A DNA stretch of 10,931 bases, from assembly GCA_900543475.1 (NCBI GenBank), contig UQRU01000067.1:1-10931 (forward strand), read 5' to 3'. Of this stretch, positions 1 to 6,057 are shown piece after piece. This DNA comes from an uncultured Eubacteriales bacterium (lineage in GTDB: Bacteria; Bacillota; Clostridia; Christensenellales; CAG-138). The translations under genes and the position numbers were made by a program. Within the stretch, counting starts at the first letter, position 1. Every line of letters begins with the position of its first letter. The notes under the pieces were generated by a model. The model was given only the letters and a program-made list of their open reading frames with translations. It searched no databases and was not told the DNA's origin.

Positions 1-95
1 AAGGGAGCGCCAGGAAGGCCCCACGGGCCGACGCAGCGCGACCTTTGCGAACTGCATTGCGGCCCCCGAACCCCCAAGGGTTTTTCGACAGGCTG

Positions 96-122
96 AGGCA
101 GCGGATGTAACGTCCGCTGCCT
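96..122 (+). terminator. Hairpin, possible terminator of an upstream gene
   Basis: A perfect 10-bp stem pairs AGGCAGCGGA (96-105) with TCCGCTGCCT (113-122) around a 7-base loop. It is preceded by a TTTTTCGACAGGCTG stretch (81-95). Only three T follow the stem, so it is a weak intrinsic terminator. It may instead be an interspersed hairpin element, or the end of a gene cut off by the window edge. One plus-strand frame is open from base 3 to a TAA at 108-110, but its Arg/Pro/Ala-rich product resembles no protein I recognise, so no gene is called in 1-249. Confidence 0.4.
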
Positions 123-177
123 TTGGTATGTCGCCGGGAAATAACCCGCTTTCTTCGGGAAGGCTATAAGCGTCCCC

Positions 178-205
178 TTGTTTTTCCCCCATATCATGCT
201 ATAAT
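178..205 (+). promoter_or_regulatory. Promoter of the marR-MATE operon
   Basis: A perfect -10 TATAAT (200-205) is preceded by TG one base upstream (197-198), making an extended -10. A -35-like TTGTTT lies at 178-183 with a 16-bp spacer. The predicted start is near 212, about 38 bases before the marR start codon. An AGAAGGGAG ribosome site (236-244) sits 5 bases before that ATG. Confidence 0.7.
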
Positions 206-213
206 CAATATTG

Positions 214-227
214 GTTTATTCCTAAAC
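214..227. promoter_or_regulatory. Candidate MarR operator palindrome
   Basis: GTTTA (214-218), a TTCC spacer and TAAAC (223-227) form a perfect 5-4-5 inverted repeat. It lies 8 bases after the -10 box, directly over the predicted transcription start. MarR-type repressors typically bind short palindromes overlapping their own promoter, so this is the best autoregulatory site here. The assignment is inferred from position and symmetry only. Confidence 0.4.
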
Positions 228-249
228 TATTTCCCAGAAGGGAGCCTGT

Positions 250-726
250 ATGTATTCATCCTACATGAAACGGGCGGCTGGATTCTTCGGGTTATTATCC
301 GGTCTGAATAAGACGTATTTGGACGTCTGCTGCAAAGCCCTGGGCGATCCCCGCCTATCCCGGGCGGAAGTAGCCATTTTGCTCAGCTTGCAGGGAGAGC
401 CGCTGTGCAATACGGCAAATGGTTTATGCGCGCGGCTTGGATTTTCCAAGGGGAGGATCAGCCAGGCCCTGGTTTCCCTGGAAGAAAAAGGGTTTTTGCA
501 GGCCGGCGTCTCCTCCCGGGACCGCAGGCTCCATCCCATCTGCCTGCTGCCGGCCGCCCAGCCGGCCTTGGCCCGGCTGGAGCAAGCCTCCCGTTTTTTT
601 GTGGAGCAGATCCTGGGCGACATCCCCCAAGGGGATCTGGATACCACCCGCAGGGTCATCCAGAACATCCACCGGAATATCCATCAGCTGCGGCAAACAT
701 TGGATCTTCCATCCCCCCATATTTGA
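250..726 (+). CDS. MarR-family winged-helix transcriptional regulator
   Basis: This 158-residue protein has the usual MarR length. A helical N-terminus (about 1-35) is followed by a winged helix-turn-helix at about 36-83; the recognition helix is near FSKGRISQALVSLEEKGF. The wing at about 87-100 carries the family's D-x-R hallmark (SSRDRR, D91-R93). C-terminal helices (about 101-150) would form the dimer interface. The start at 250 is supported by AGAAGGGAG 5 bases upstream; a second in-frame ATG at 265 lacks its own ribosome site. It stops 13 bases before a MATE transporter gene and shares its promoter. By analogy with MepR/MepA in Staphylococcus, it probably represses the operon until a toxic ligand binds. 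The ligand is unknown. The family call is firm and the target is inferred. Confidence 0.85.
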   Translation: MYSSYMKRAAGFFGLLSGLNKTYLDVCCKALGDPRLSRAEVAILLSLQGEPLCNTANGLCARLGFSKGRISQALVSLEEKGFLQAGVSSRDRRLHPICLLPAAQPALARLEQASRFFVEQILGDIPQGDLDTTRRVIQNIHRNIHQLRQTLDLPSPHI

Positions 727-739
727 GAGGTAAGGATAT

Positions 740-2116
740 ATGGAGCAAATGGATAAAAAAACCATTCTTTTCGAGCAGACCCCCGTGCCCAAGGCGGTAG
801 CCCAGCTTGCAGTACCCACGGTACTCAGCTCCCTGGTGATGGTATTGTATAACCTGGCGGACACTTATTTTGTCGGCCAGCTTAATAACCCGGTGCAAAA
901 CGCCGCCGTTACCCTGGCCGCCCCGGTGCTGCTGGCCTTCAATGCGGTCAACAACCTGTTCGGGGTGGGCAGTTCCAGCATGATGAGCCGGGCCCTGGGG
1001 CAGAAGGATTATGAGACCGTGGCCCGCAGCTCTGCCTTTGGCTTTTATTGCGCCATCCTGTTCGGCGTGCTGCTGGCGGCAGGATGTACCCTTTTCAAAA
1101 CGCCGCTGCTAAAGCTGCTGGGTGCGGACGCCACCACCGCCGAGGCTACGGCCGCCTACATGTTCTGGACGGTCACCCTGGGGGCCGTGCCCGCCATCCT
1201 AAACGTGGTGATGGCCTATCTGGTCCGGGCGGAGGGTAGCGCCATGCACGCCAGCGTCGGCACCATGAGCGGCTGCCTGCTCAACATCCTGCTGGACCCC
1301 ATCTTCATCCTGCCCTGGGGCCTAAACCTGGGGGCGGCGGGCGCCGGCCTGGCCACCTGCATTTCCAACGTGGTGGCCTGCCTGTATTTCGCCGTGCTGC
1401 TCCTGGTAAAGCGGGGCCATACCTATGTTTGCGTCCATCCCAAAAAATTCTGGTGCGGCCGCCGTATCATGGGGGGCGTATTCGCCGTGGGCATCCCCGC
1501 CTCCATCCAGAACCTGCTCAACGTCACCGGCATGACCGTATTGAACAATTTTACAGCCGCCTACGGCGCTTCCGCCGTGGCCGCCATGGGCATTGCCCAG
1601 AAGATCAACATCGTCCCCATGTACGTGTCCATGGGCATCTCCCAAGGCATTATGCCCCTGATCAGCTACAACTACGCCAGCGGCAACGTGGACAGGATGA
1701 AACAAACCGTCCGCTTTTCCCGCAAGGCCGCCCTCAGTATCATCCTGCTGATCTCCGCCTTCTATTTCCTCCTGCCTGGGGTCATGGTCTCTCTGTTCAT
1801 GCAGGACCCGGAAATCGTCCAATACGGTTCCCGTTTCCTCCGAGGCTTTTGCCTGGGCCTTCCCTTCCTGTGCGTGGACTTCCTGGCGGTGGGCGTGTTC
1901 CAGGCGGTGGGCATGGGCAAAGAAGCCCTGGCCTTTGCTATCCTGCGCAAGGTGCTGCTGGAGATCCCCGCCTTGCTTATCCTCAATTGGCTCTTCCCCC
2001 TCTATGGCCTTGCCTACGCCCAGTTCATCGCGGAATGCATCCTGTCCGTGGCCGCGGTGTTGGTGCTCCGCCGGCTCTTCCACCGGCTGGAAAGCCAGCC
2101 CAGGCCTTCCCCGTGA
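740..2116 (+). CDS. MATE-family multidrug/metabolite efflux transporter
   Basis: This 458-residue integral membrane protein has the length and 12-helix pattern of MATE (NorM/MepA-like) cation-coupled antiporters. The two-fold repeat is visible: the N-terminal half begins with a PTVLSSLVMVLYNLADTYFVGQL-type first helix, and the second half repeats the layout from about residue 250 (GIPASIQNLLNVTGMTVLNN). Family-typical stretches include GSSSMMSRALGQKD near 77-90, GAAGAGLATCISN near 200, and SMGISQGIMPLISYNYASGN near 300. There is no cleavable signal peptide; the N-terminus is a short cytoplasmic segment. It would export cationic drugs, dyes or metabolites using a Na+ or H+ gradient; the substrate cannot be read from sequence. 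The ATG follows the MarR stop by 13 bases and is preceded by GAGAGG and AAGGA, so it is co-transcribed with the regulator. Confidence 0.92.
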   Translation: MEQMDKKTILFEQTPVPKAVAQLAVPTVLSSLVMVLYNLADTYFVGQLNNPVQNAAVTLAAPVLLAFNAVNNLFGVGSSSMMSRALGQKDYETVARSSAFGFYCAILFGVLLAAGCTLFKTPLLKLLGADATTAEATAAYMFWTVTLGAVPAILNVVMAYLVRAEGSAMHASVGTMSGCLLNILLDPIFILPWGLNLGAAGAGLATCISNVVACLYFAVLLLVKRGHTYVCVHPKKFWCGRRIMGGVFAVGIPASIQNLLNVTGMTVLNNFTAAYGASAVAAMGIAQKINIVPMYVSMGISQGIMPLISYNYASGNVDRMKQTVRFSRKAALSIILLISAFYFLLPGVMVSLFMQDPEIVQYGSRFLRGFCLGLPFLCVDFLAVGVFQAVGMGKEALAFAILRKVLLEIPALLILNWLFPLYGLAYAQFIAECILSVAAVLVLRRLFHRLESQPRPSP

Positions 2117-2139
2117 ACCGCATCCCCGGGATGTTTATC

Positions 2140-2178
2140 GGCCCTAGCCGCTCTTTGACGGCCAGGGCCTTTTTCTTT
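2140..2178 (+). terminator. Intrinsic terminator of the marR-MATE operon
   Basis: GGCCCT-A-GCCG (2140-2150) pairs with CGGC-C-AGGGCC (2159-2169) around an 8-base loop, with a single A-C mismatch. The tract TTTTTCTTT (2170-2178) follows, the classic rho-independent layout. It lies 23 bases after the MATE stop. The convergent AraC gene ends at 2186, so the hairpin also sits just beyond that gene on the other strand, but there it has no U tract. Confidence 0.85.
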
Positions 2179-2185
2179 ATTCCGG

Positions 2186-3451
2186 TTACTTTCCCCTTCC
2201 CTTATGCCCGTCCTGTCCCCCTTTGACCCCGCTGCGAAAGGCGCTAGGGGTCATGGCCATCTGCCGCAAAAAGTAGCGGGTAAAGGTTTTGGTGCTGTTA
2301 TATCCCACCTCAAAACTGATCTCATGGATGGGCTTGCGGGTGTGTAGCAGCTGCTCGCAGGCCCGGTTAATCCGCACGTAGTTGAGGAAATCTTCAAAGT
2401 TCTTCTCCACCTGGCATAGCAGCAGGCGGTTGAGCTGGCTTACGCTGACGCCGAAGATATCGGCGGTCTCCTGGGCGGTCATGGGGGCGGCATAGCCCCG
2501 GTATATGGCCTGCACGATGGCATAAGCCAGGCGGCCCTGCTCCACTTGGCAGATCTCCTCCACCTTTTGGTAGGTCTTGCGGTAAACGCCGATCCGCATC
2601 CCTACCCGGGCGGAAAACACCTTGGAAATATGGGAGGCGTCCACATACCCCAATATTTCCGCCAACTCTTCCAGGGTCAGGTCCGTATATAGAAGATAAT
2701 CGGCGGTTTTGCCGATGCGCATCTCGTTGAGCAGGTCGAAAAAGGATAGGCCGGTGGCCTTGGTCAGATAGGCGCTGATGCTGGAGGGGCTGCAATAGAA
2801 CAGCCGGGAGAGCATATCCAGCGTCAGCTTTTCGCTCAGATGCACATACATATACCGTAGGATCTGGCTCTTGTCCCCTGCCGGTTCCCCGGCGGTTGTT
2901 ACAGGCTGCCCCTGGCGGCGGATGCGTTCCAGCTGGACGCATAGGCGCACCAGGCTGCTCATCACCAGGATATTGCCATAGGGGGCTGGGCCGGGGGCGT
3001 CCAAGGTGGATTCCAGGCCCAGCTCTTCCTGGAGCTGGGCAAAAATTTCCCGCACAGGCTTGCCTGCTTCCCCTCCGCAGTGGAGCACCGGCAGGGCGCT
3101 AAGGCTATGGAGCCAGCCCCGTTCCAATAGGTCGGATTCATAAAAGGCCTTCATCAACCGGTTTACGCTATCCAGATCATAGATCAGCAGGGTGTATTGC
3201 AAAGGTTCCTCCACCCGGGTCACATCCGTGATCTGCCAGGGCAAGATGCATACCACGTCCCCCGGCCCCAGTTCATAGGTCTCCCCTTGTAGATTTAGGG
3301 CGCCCCGCCCGCTATGGAGCAGCCAGATCCGGGCCTCGCTGTGGATCAAAGGGGTCGTTGGCTCCCGGATCACTTCGTGATCCAAGCTGCACAGCTTGCT
3401 GATATTCAAATTGGACCGATTGGCAGGCTGTACCCGAATGGTTCGATACAT
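2186..3451 (-). CDS. AraC-family regulator with cupin-like N-terminus and two tandem DNA-binding domains
   Basis: The 421-residue protein is longer than the usual ~280-300 residues of the family. Residues ~34-95 look like an AraC-type cupin sensor (GRGALNL...YELGPGDVV). Two full AraC DNA-binding domains follow. The first (about 193-300) has the SPSSISAYLTKATGLSFFDLL helix and GYVDASHISKVFSARVGM, but its usual TPxxYR end is changed to RIGVYR. The second (about 305-408) ends canonically with GYNSTKTFTRYFLRQMAMTPSAFR. The start at 3451 is preferred over an in-frame ATG 26 codons upstream: GGGAGGG lies 4 bases before it, and the upstream ATG would lie 5' of the best promoter. The gene is divergent from the arginine deiminase operon and likely regulates it; Pseudomonas aeruginosa ArgR is an AraC-family precedent for arginine catabolism control. 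The ligand is unknown. Confidence 0.88.
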   Translation of the reverse strand: MYRTIRVQPANRSNLNISKLCSLDHEVIREPTTPLIHSEARIWLLHSGRGALNLQGETYELGPGDVVCILPWQITDVTRVEEPLQYTLLIYDLDSVNRLMKAFYESDLLERGWLHSLSALPVLHCGGEAGKPVREIFAQLQEELGLESTLDAPGPAPYGNILVMSSLVRLCVQLERIRRQGQPVTTAGEPAGDKSQILRYMYVHLSEKLTLDMLSRLFYCSPSSISAYLTKATGLSFFDLLNEMRIGKTADYLLYTDLTLEELAEILGYVDASHISKVFSARVGMRIGVYRKTYQKVEEICQVEQGRLAYAIVQAIYRGYAAPMTAQETADIFGVSVSQLNRLLLCQVEKNFEDFLNYVRINRACEQLLHTRKPIHEISFEVGYNSTKTFTRYFLRQMAMTPSAFRSGVKGGQDGHKGRGK

Positions 3452-3476
3452 AAGTCCCTCCCAGGGTTTTTCTTCG

Positions 3477-3485
3477 ATTATACCA
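3477..3485 (-). promoter_or_regulatory. Extended -10 promoter of the AraC gene
   Basis: Read on the minus strand, 3485 to 3477 gives TGGTATAAT, a perfect -10 with an extended TG. No good -35 is found 16-17 bp upstream, as is usual for extended -10 promoters. The predicted start near 3470 gives a short leader of about 20 bases to the ATG at 3451. The direct repeat copy at 3492-3500 lies about 7 bases upstream of this element, so a bound regulator would collide with RNA polymerase. Confidence 0.6.
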
Positions 3486-3491
3486 TAGTAA

Positions 3492-3523
3492 AGGACATAT
3501 TTAAGTGGAATAATAGGACATAT
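3492..3523. repeat. AGGACATAT direct repeats, candidate AraC operator
   Basis: AGGACATAT occurs at 3492-3500 and again at 3515-3523, in the same orientation and 23 bp apart start to start, about two helical turns. AraC-family proteins usually bind direct-repeat half-sites. Relative to the rightward -10 at 3543-3548, the proximal copy sits at about -32 to -40, next to or overlapping a poor -35, the class II activator position. Relative to the leftward AraC promoter, the copies lie at about -22 and -45, where binding could repress. The repeat is seen; its function is inferred. Confidence 0.5.
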
Positions 3524-3542
3524 ATTCATTTTAATATTGTAT

Positions 3543-3548
3543 TATAAT
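3543..3548 (+). promoter_or_regulatory. Distal candidate promoter (-10) of the arginine operon
   Basis: A perfect TATAAT lies inside the 10-bp palindrome TATTATAATA (3540-3549), so a -10-like box can be read on both strands. There is no recognisable -35 at 17 bp (ATATAT), which would suit an activator-dependent promoter with the AGGACATAT copy at its -35. It would give a leader of about 210 bases before the arginine deiminase gene. A hairpin CCGGGC/GCCCGG (3581-3598) lies within this leader. Confidence 0.4.
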
Positions 3549-3649
3549 ATGTTTTATGCAGTTTGCTTTTGGGGGGAACGCCGGGCAAATAGGCCCGGTC
3601 TCCCGTCTAGCGCCGGCTGGAAATCGATGCTAAAATACCATGTTTGCCT

Positions 3650-3689
3650 GGCCATATGGCCTTTTCCATTCCCTTGCCAGGGGTATAAT
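3650..3689 (+). promoter_or_regulatory. Proximal candidate promoter with 12-bp palindrome
   Basis: A TATAAT at 3684-3689 would start transcription near 3696, about 68 bases before the arginine deiminase ATG. Its -35 region (about 3661-3667, TTTTCC-like) is weak. Directly overlapping and upstream of that -35 is the perfect palindrome GGCCATATGGCC (3650-3661), a plausible operator. CCTGGC (3647-3652) can also pair with GCCAGG (3676-3681). I see no match to the AT-rich ArgR/AhrC box. Confidence 0.4.
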
Positions 3690-3693
3690 AAAG

Positions 3694-3738
3694 ATGGGGA
3701 GCCGACAGCGGCCCTTGCCCAGCATCCTGTCTCCCCAT
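3694..3738 (+). promoter_or_regulatory. Leader stem-loop upstream of arginine deiminase
   Basis: ATGGGGAG (3694-3701) pairs perfectly with CTCCCCAT (3731-3738). After a CCG bulge, ACAG (3705-3708) pairs with CTGT (3727-3730), leaving an 18-base loop. No U tract follows, so it is not a simple terminator. The AGGAGG ribosome site (3752-3757) stays outside the stem. A transcript from the distal promoter would contain it whole; one from the proximal promoter would begin at its 5' edge. It may protect the 5' end or serve as a binding site. Confidence 0.4.
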
Positions 3739-3763
3739 GTATCCGTATGCTAGGAGGCAGCCT

Positions 3764-4993
3764 ATGCCCATCCAGGTTTTCAGCGAGATCGCCCCCCTTA
3801 AAACCGTCCTGCTCCACCGGCCCGGCCGGGAATTGGAGCATTTGGTGCCGGGCACCATGGGGCGGCTGCTGTTTGACGACATCCCGTACCTTGCCGGCGC
3901 CCAGGAGGAGCACGACCGCTTTGCCGCCCTGCTTCGGGAGAACGGCGTGGCGGTAAAATACCTCACGGCGCTCATGGCCGAAGCCCTGGACCATTGCCCG
4001 GCGCTTCGCCTGCCCTTCCTGCGCACCTTTATCCAGGAAAGCGGGCCCATCGCCAAAGGCTATGAGAATAGCCTACTGCAATATCTTCTGGGGCTTGGGG
4101 ATAACCAGGCCATGATCCAGGCCATGGTCGCCGGGGTACGGCTTGCGGACCTGGGCCGGGATGTAGGCCGCCAGTTGCCGGCCCTGCTCCACCGGGAAGC
4201 CCAGTTCCTGTTGGACCCCATTCCAAACCTATACTTTACCCGGGACCCCTTCGCCGCCATCGGCAACGGGGCTTCCCTACACCGGATGTTCTCCGAGACC
4301 CGTGCCCGGGAAACCCTGTTTGGGGACTTCATCCTCCGGCACCATCCGGATTTTGCAGGCCAGGTCCCCCTGTATTATTCCAGGCAGGCGCCTTTTTCCC
4401 TGGAAGGCGGCGATATCCTGAACCTTTCGCCCCGGGTGCTGGCGGTGGGCGCTTCGGAACGCACCATGCCCGAAGCCATCGAGGACCTTGCCCAACATAT
4501 TTTTGCGGACCCCAACGCCGCCATAGAGACCATCCTGGTGCTGGATATCCCCGGCGTGCGGGCCTATATGCACCTGGATACGGTGTTTACCCAGGTGGAC
4601 TGGGATACCTTTGTGATCCATCCCGGCATCCTGCCCGCCATGAGCGCCGTCACCCTGGAGCGGGGCGGGAAAAACGGCCTGCGCATCCGGGAGCAGACCC
4701 AGCCCCTGGATCGGGTGCTCGCCCGGCTGCTGGAACTGCCCCAGCCGGCAAAGCTGCTCTTCTGCGGCGGCCAGGACGCCATCGCCGCCCAGCGGGAACA
4801 ATGGAACGACGGGGCCAATACCCTTTGCCTTTCCCCCGGGGTGGTGGTCACCTACGACCGCAACCAGGTCACCAACCGGCTGCTGGAGGACAACGGCATC
4901 CGGGTCCTGTCCATCCCCAGCAGCGAGCTTTCCCGGGGCCGGGGCGGCCCCCGCTGCATGAGTATGCCGCTAGTGCGCGAGGCGCAAATGTAG
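3764..4993 (+). CDS. arcA: Arginine deiminase
   Basis: This 409-residue cytosolic enzyme hydrolyses L-arginine to L-citrulline and ammonia, the first step of the arginine deiminase pathway. It matches the family's usual ~400-420 residues. Diagnostic motifs: SEIAPLKTVLLHRPG at 7-21, FTRDP at 158-162, EGGD at 214-217 (the acidic residues contacting the guanidinium group), GASERT at 229-234, MHLDTVF at 269-275 with catalytic His270, and GGPRCMSMPL near 394-403 with nucleophile Cys398. All catalytic residues are present. The start at 3764 has AGGAGG 6 bases upstream; an in-frame ATG nine codons earlier lacks such a site and lies in the leader stem. It is the first gene of a three-gene operon and is divergent from the AraC-type regulator. 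Identification is firm. Confidence 0.96.
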   Translation: MPIQVFSEIAPLKTVLLHRPGRELEHLVPGTMGRLLFDDIPYLAGAQEEHDRFAALLRENGVAVKYLTALMAEALDHCPALRLPFLRTFIQESGPIAKGYENSLLQYLLGLGDNQAMIQAMVAGVRLADLGRDVGRQLPALLHREAQFLLDPIPNLYFTRDPFAAIGNGASLHRMFSETRARETLFGDFILRHHPDFAGQVPLYYSRQAPFSLEGGDILNLSPRVLAVGASERTMPEAIEDLAQHIFADPNAAIETILVLDIPGVRAYMHLDTVFTQVDWDTFVIHPGILPAMSAVTLERGGKNGLRIREQTQPLDRVLARLLELPQPAKLLFCGGQDAIAAQREQWNDGANTLCLSPGVVVTYDRNQVTNRLLEDNGIRVLSIPSSELSRGRGGPRCMSMPLVREAQM

Positions 4994-5000
4994 TATAATA

Positions 5001-5041
5001 ATTGCAAATTCCATTTTCTCTTGAAAGGATGTGTTTGCAAT
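5001..5041 (+). promoter_or_regulatory. Inverted repeat enclosing the carbamoyltransferase ribosome site
   Basis: ATTGCAAA (5001-5008) and TTTGCAAT (5034-5041) form a perfect 8-bp inverted repeat with a 25-base loop. The loop holds most of the Shine-Dalgarno-like AAGGATGTG (5025-5033, 8 of 9 matches to AAGGAGGTG). The right arm includes the first two bases of the start codon at 5040. Folding could limit initiation and set the output of this gene relative to arginine deiminase. The stem is AU-rich and the loop long, so stability is modest. Confidence 0.3.
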
Positions 5042-6032
5042 GCCTGTGAACCTGCGCGGAAAGAATTTCCTGACCCTTTTGGATTTTACCCCCGACCAGA
5101 TCCGCTACCTGCTGGACCTGAGCCGGGATTTTAAAAACGCCAAGCGGGCCGGCATTCCCCACGCCCACCTGGCTGGAAAGAACATTGTGCTGCTTTTTGA
5201 AAAGACCTCTACCCGCACCCGCTGCGCCTTCGAGGTAGCCGGACGGGATCTGGGCATGGGCGTCACCTATCTGGACCCCGGCAGTTCCCAGATGGGCAAA
5301 AAGGAAAGCATTGCGGACACTGCCCGGGTGCTGGGCCGGATGTACGACGGCATCGAATACCGGGGCTTTGACCAGAAGATCGTAGAGGAGCTGGCTGCCT
5401 ACGCGGGCGTGCCGGTCTGGAACGGCCTGACCAATCAATTCCACCCCACCCAGATCCTGGCGGACCTGCTGACCATTCAGGAGAAATTCGGCCGCTTGGA
5501 AGGGATCCGCTTCACCTACATGGGGGACGCCCGGAACAACATGGGCAATTCCCTGATGATCGGCTGCGCCAAGATGGGGCTCCACTTCACCGCCTGCGCC
5601 CCCAGTTCCCTGTTCCCCGCCCCCGAGCTGGTGGAAAAGGCCAAGGAATTCGCTGCGGCCAGCGGCGGCAGCGTGACCCTCACCGAGGACGTGGACCAGG
5701 GCCCCGTCAACGCGGATGTGATCTATACGGATATCTGGGTCTCCATGGGGGAGGCGGACAGCGTTTGGGCGGAGCGGATCAAACTCCTCAAGCCCTATCA
5801 GGTCAATGCCGGCGTCATGGCCAAGGCTGCGCCCAACGCCATCTTCATGCACTGCCTGCCCTCCTTCCACGACACCAACACCACCATCGGCGCCCAGGTA
5901 GCCAAAGACTTCGGCGTTGCGGAGATGGAGGTGGCCAACGAGGTCTTTGAAGGCCCCCAGAGCGTGGTGTTCGATGAGGCGGAAAACCGGATGCATACCA
6001 TCAAGGCGGTCATGTACGCCACCTTGCAATAA
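5040..6032 (+). CDS. arcB: Ornithine carbamoyltransferase, probably catabolic
   Basis: This 330-residue enzyme interconverts citrulline + phosphate with ornithine + carbamoyl phosphate; beside arginine deiminase it probably runs in the catabolic direction. Motifs: carbamoyl phosphate loop STRTR at 57-61, [17 protein letters not shown] from 82, HPTQ at 135-138, [10 protein letters not shown] at 162-171, the ornithine loop DIWVSMGE at 231-238, and HCLP at 271-274. The SMG loop favours ornithine over putrescine or aspartate as substrate. The ATG at 5040 is chosen over a GTG at 5031, because AAGGATGTG gives normal spacing only to the ATG. It lies 46 bases after arcA, and a TATAAT (4994-4999) just after the arcA stop lacks a convincing -35. 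An anabolic argF role cannot be excluded from sequence alone. Confidence 0.94.
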   Translation: MPVNLRGKNFLTLLDFTPDQIRYLLDLSRDFKNAKRAGIPHAHLAGKNIVLLFEKTSTRTRCAFEVAGRDLGMGVTYLDPGSSQMGKKESIADTARVLGRMYDGIEYRGFDQKIVEELAAYAGVPVWNGLTNQFHPTQILADLLTIQEKFGRLEGIRFTYMGDARNNMGNSLMIGCAKMGLHFTACAPSSLFPAPELVEKAKEFAAASGGSVTLTEDVDQGPVNADVIYTDIWVSMGEADSVWAERIKLLKPYQVNAGVMAKAAPNAIFMHCLPSFHDTNTTIGAQVAKDFGVAEMEVANEVFEGPQSVVFDEAENRMHTIKAVMYATLQ

Positions 6033-6057
6033 AATCCATCAAATTTGGAGGTAATCC

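Noticed and set aside
1..249. C-terminal fragment of a gene entering from the left edge (frame open to 110)
   Set aside because: The ~35-codon product is Arg/Pro/Ala-rich with no recognisable feature and runs into a hairpin; too little to support a gene.
1322..2083. 253-codon minus-strand open frame inside the MATE gene
   Set aside because: The product is His/Gly/Gln/Asp-rich low-complexity sequence antisense to a clear membrane protein; no start signals.
3452..3529. Upstream in-frame ATG of the AraC gene at 3529
   Set aside because: There is no ribosome site before it, and it lies upstream of the extended -10 promoter at 3477-3485; the ATG at 3451 has GGGAGGG at good spacing.
3537..3763. 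Leader peptide or upstream gene in the control region before arginine deiminase
   Set aside because: Open frames exist but none has a ribosome site or protein-like composition; they overlap promoter and hairpin sequences.
3452..3763. ArgR/AhrC operator for the arginine operon
   Set aside because: I looked for the AT-rich TGAAT-type palindrome and did not find an acceptable match; the visible repeats are of other types.
4869..6029. 386-codon open frame on the minus strand, antisense to the arginine deiminase end and the carbamoyltransferase gene
   Set aside because: It mirrors strong, motif-complete genes on the plus strand, its His/Gly/Val/Gln-rich product matches no family, and it has no ribosome site; GC-rich codon use opens such antisense frames.
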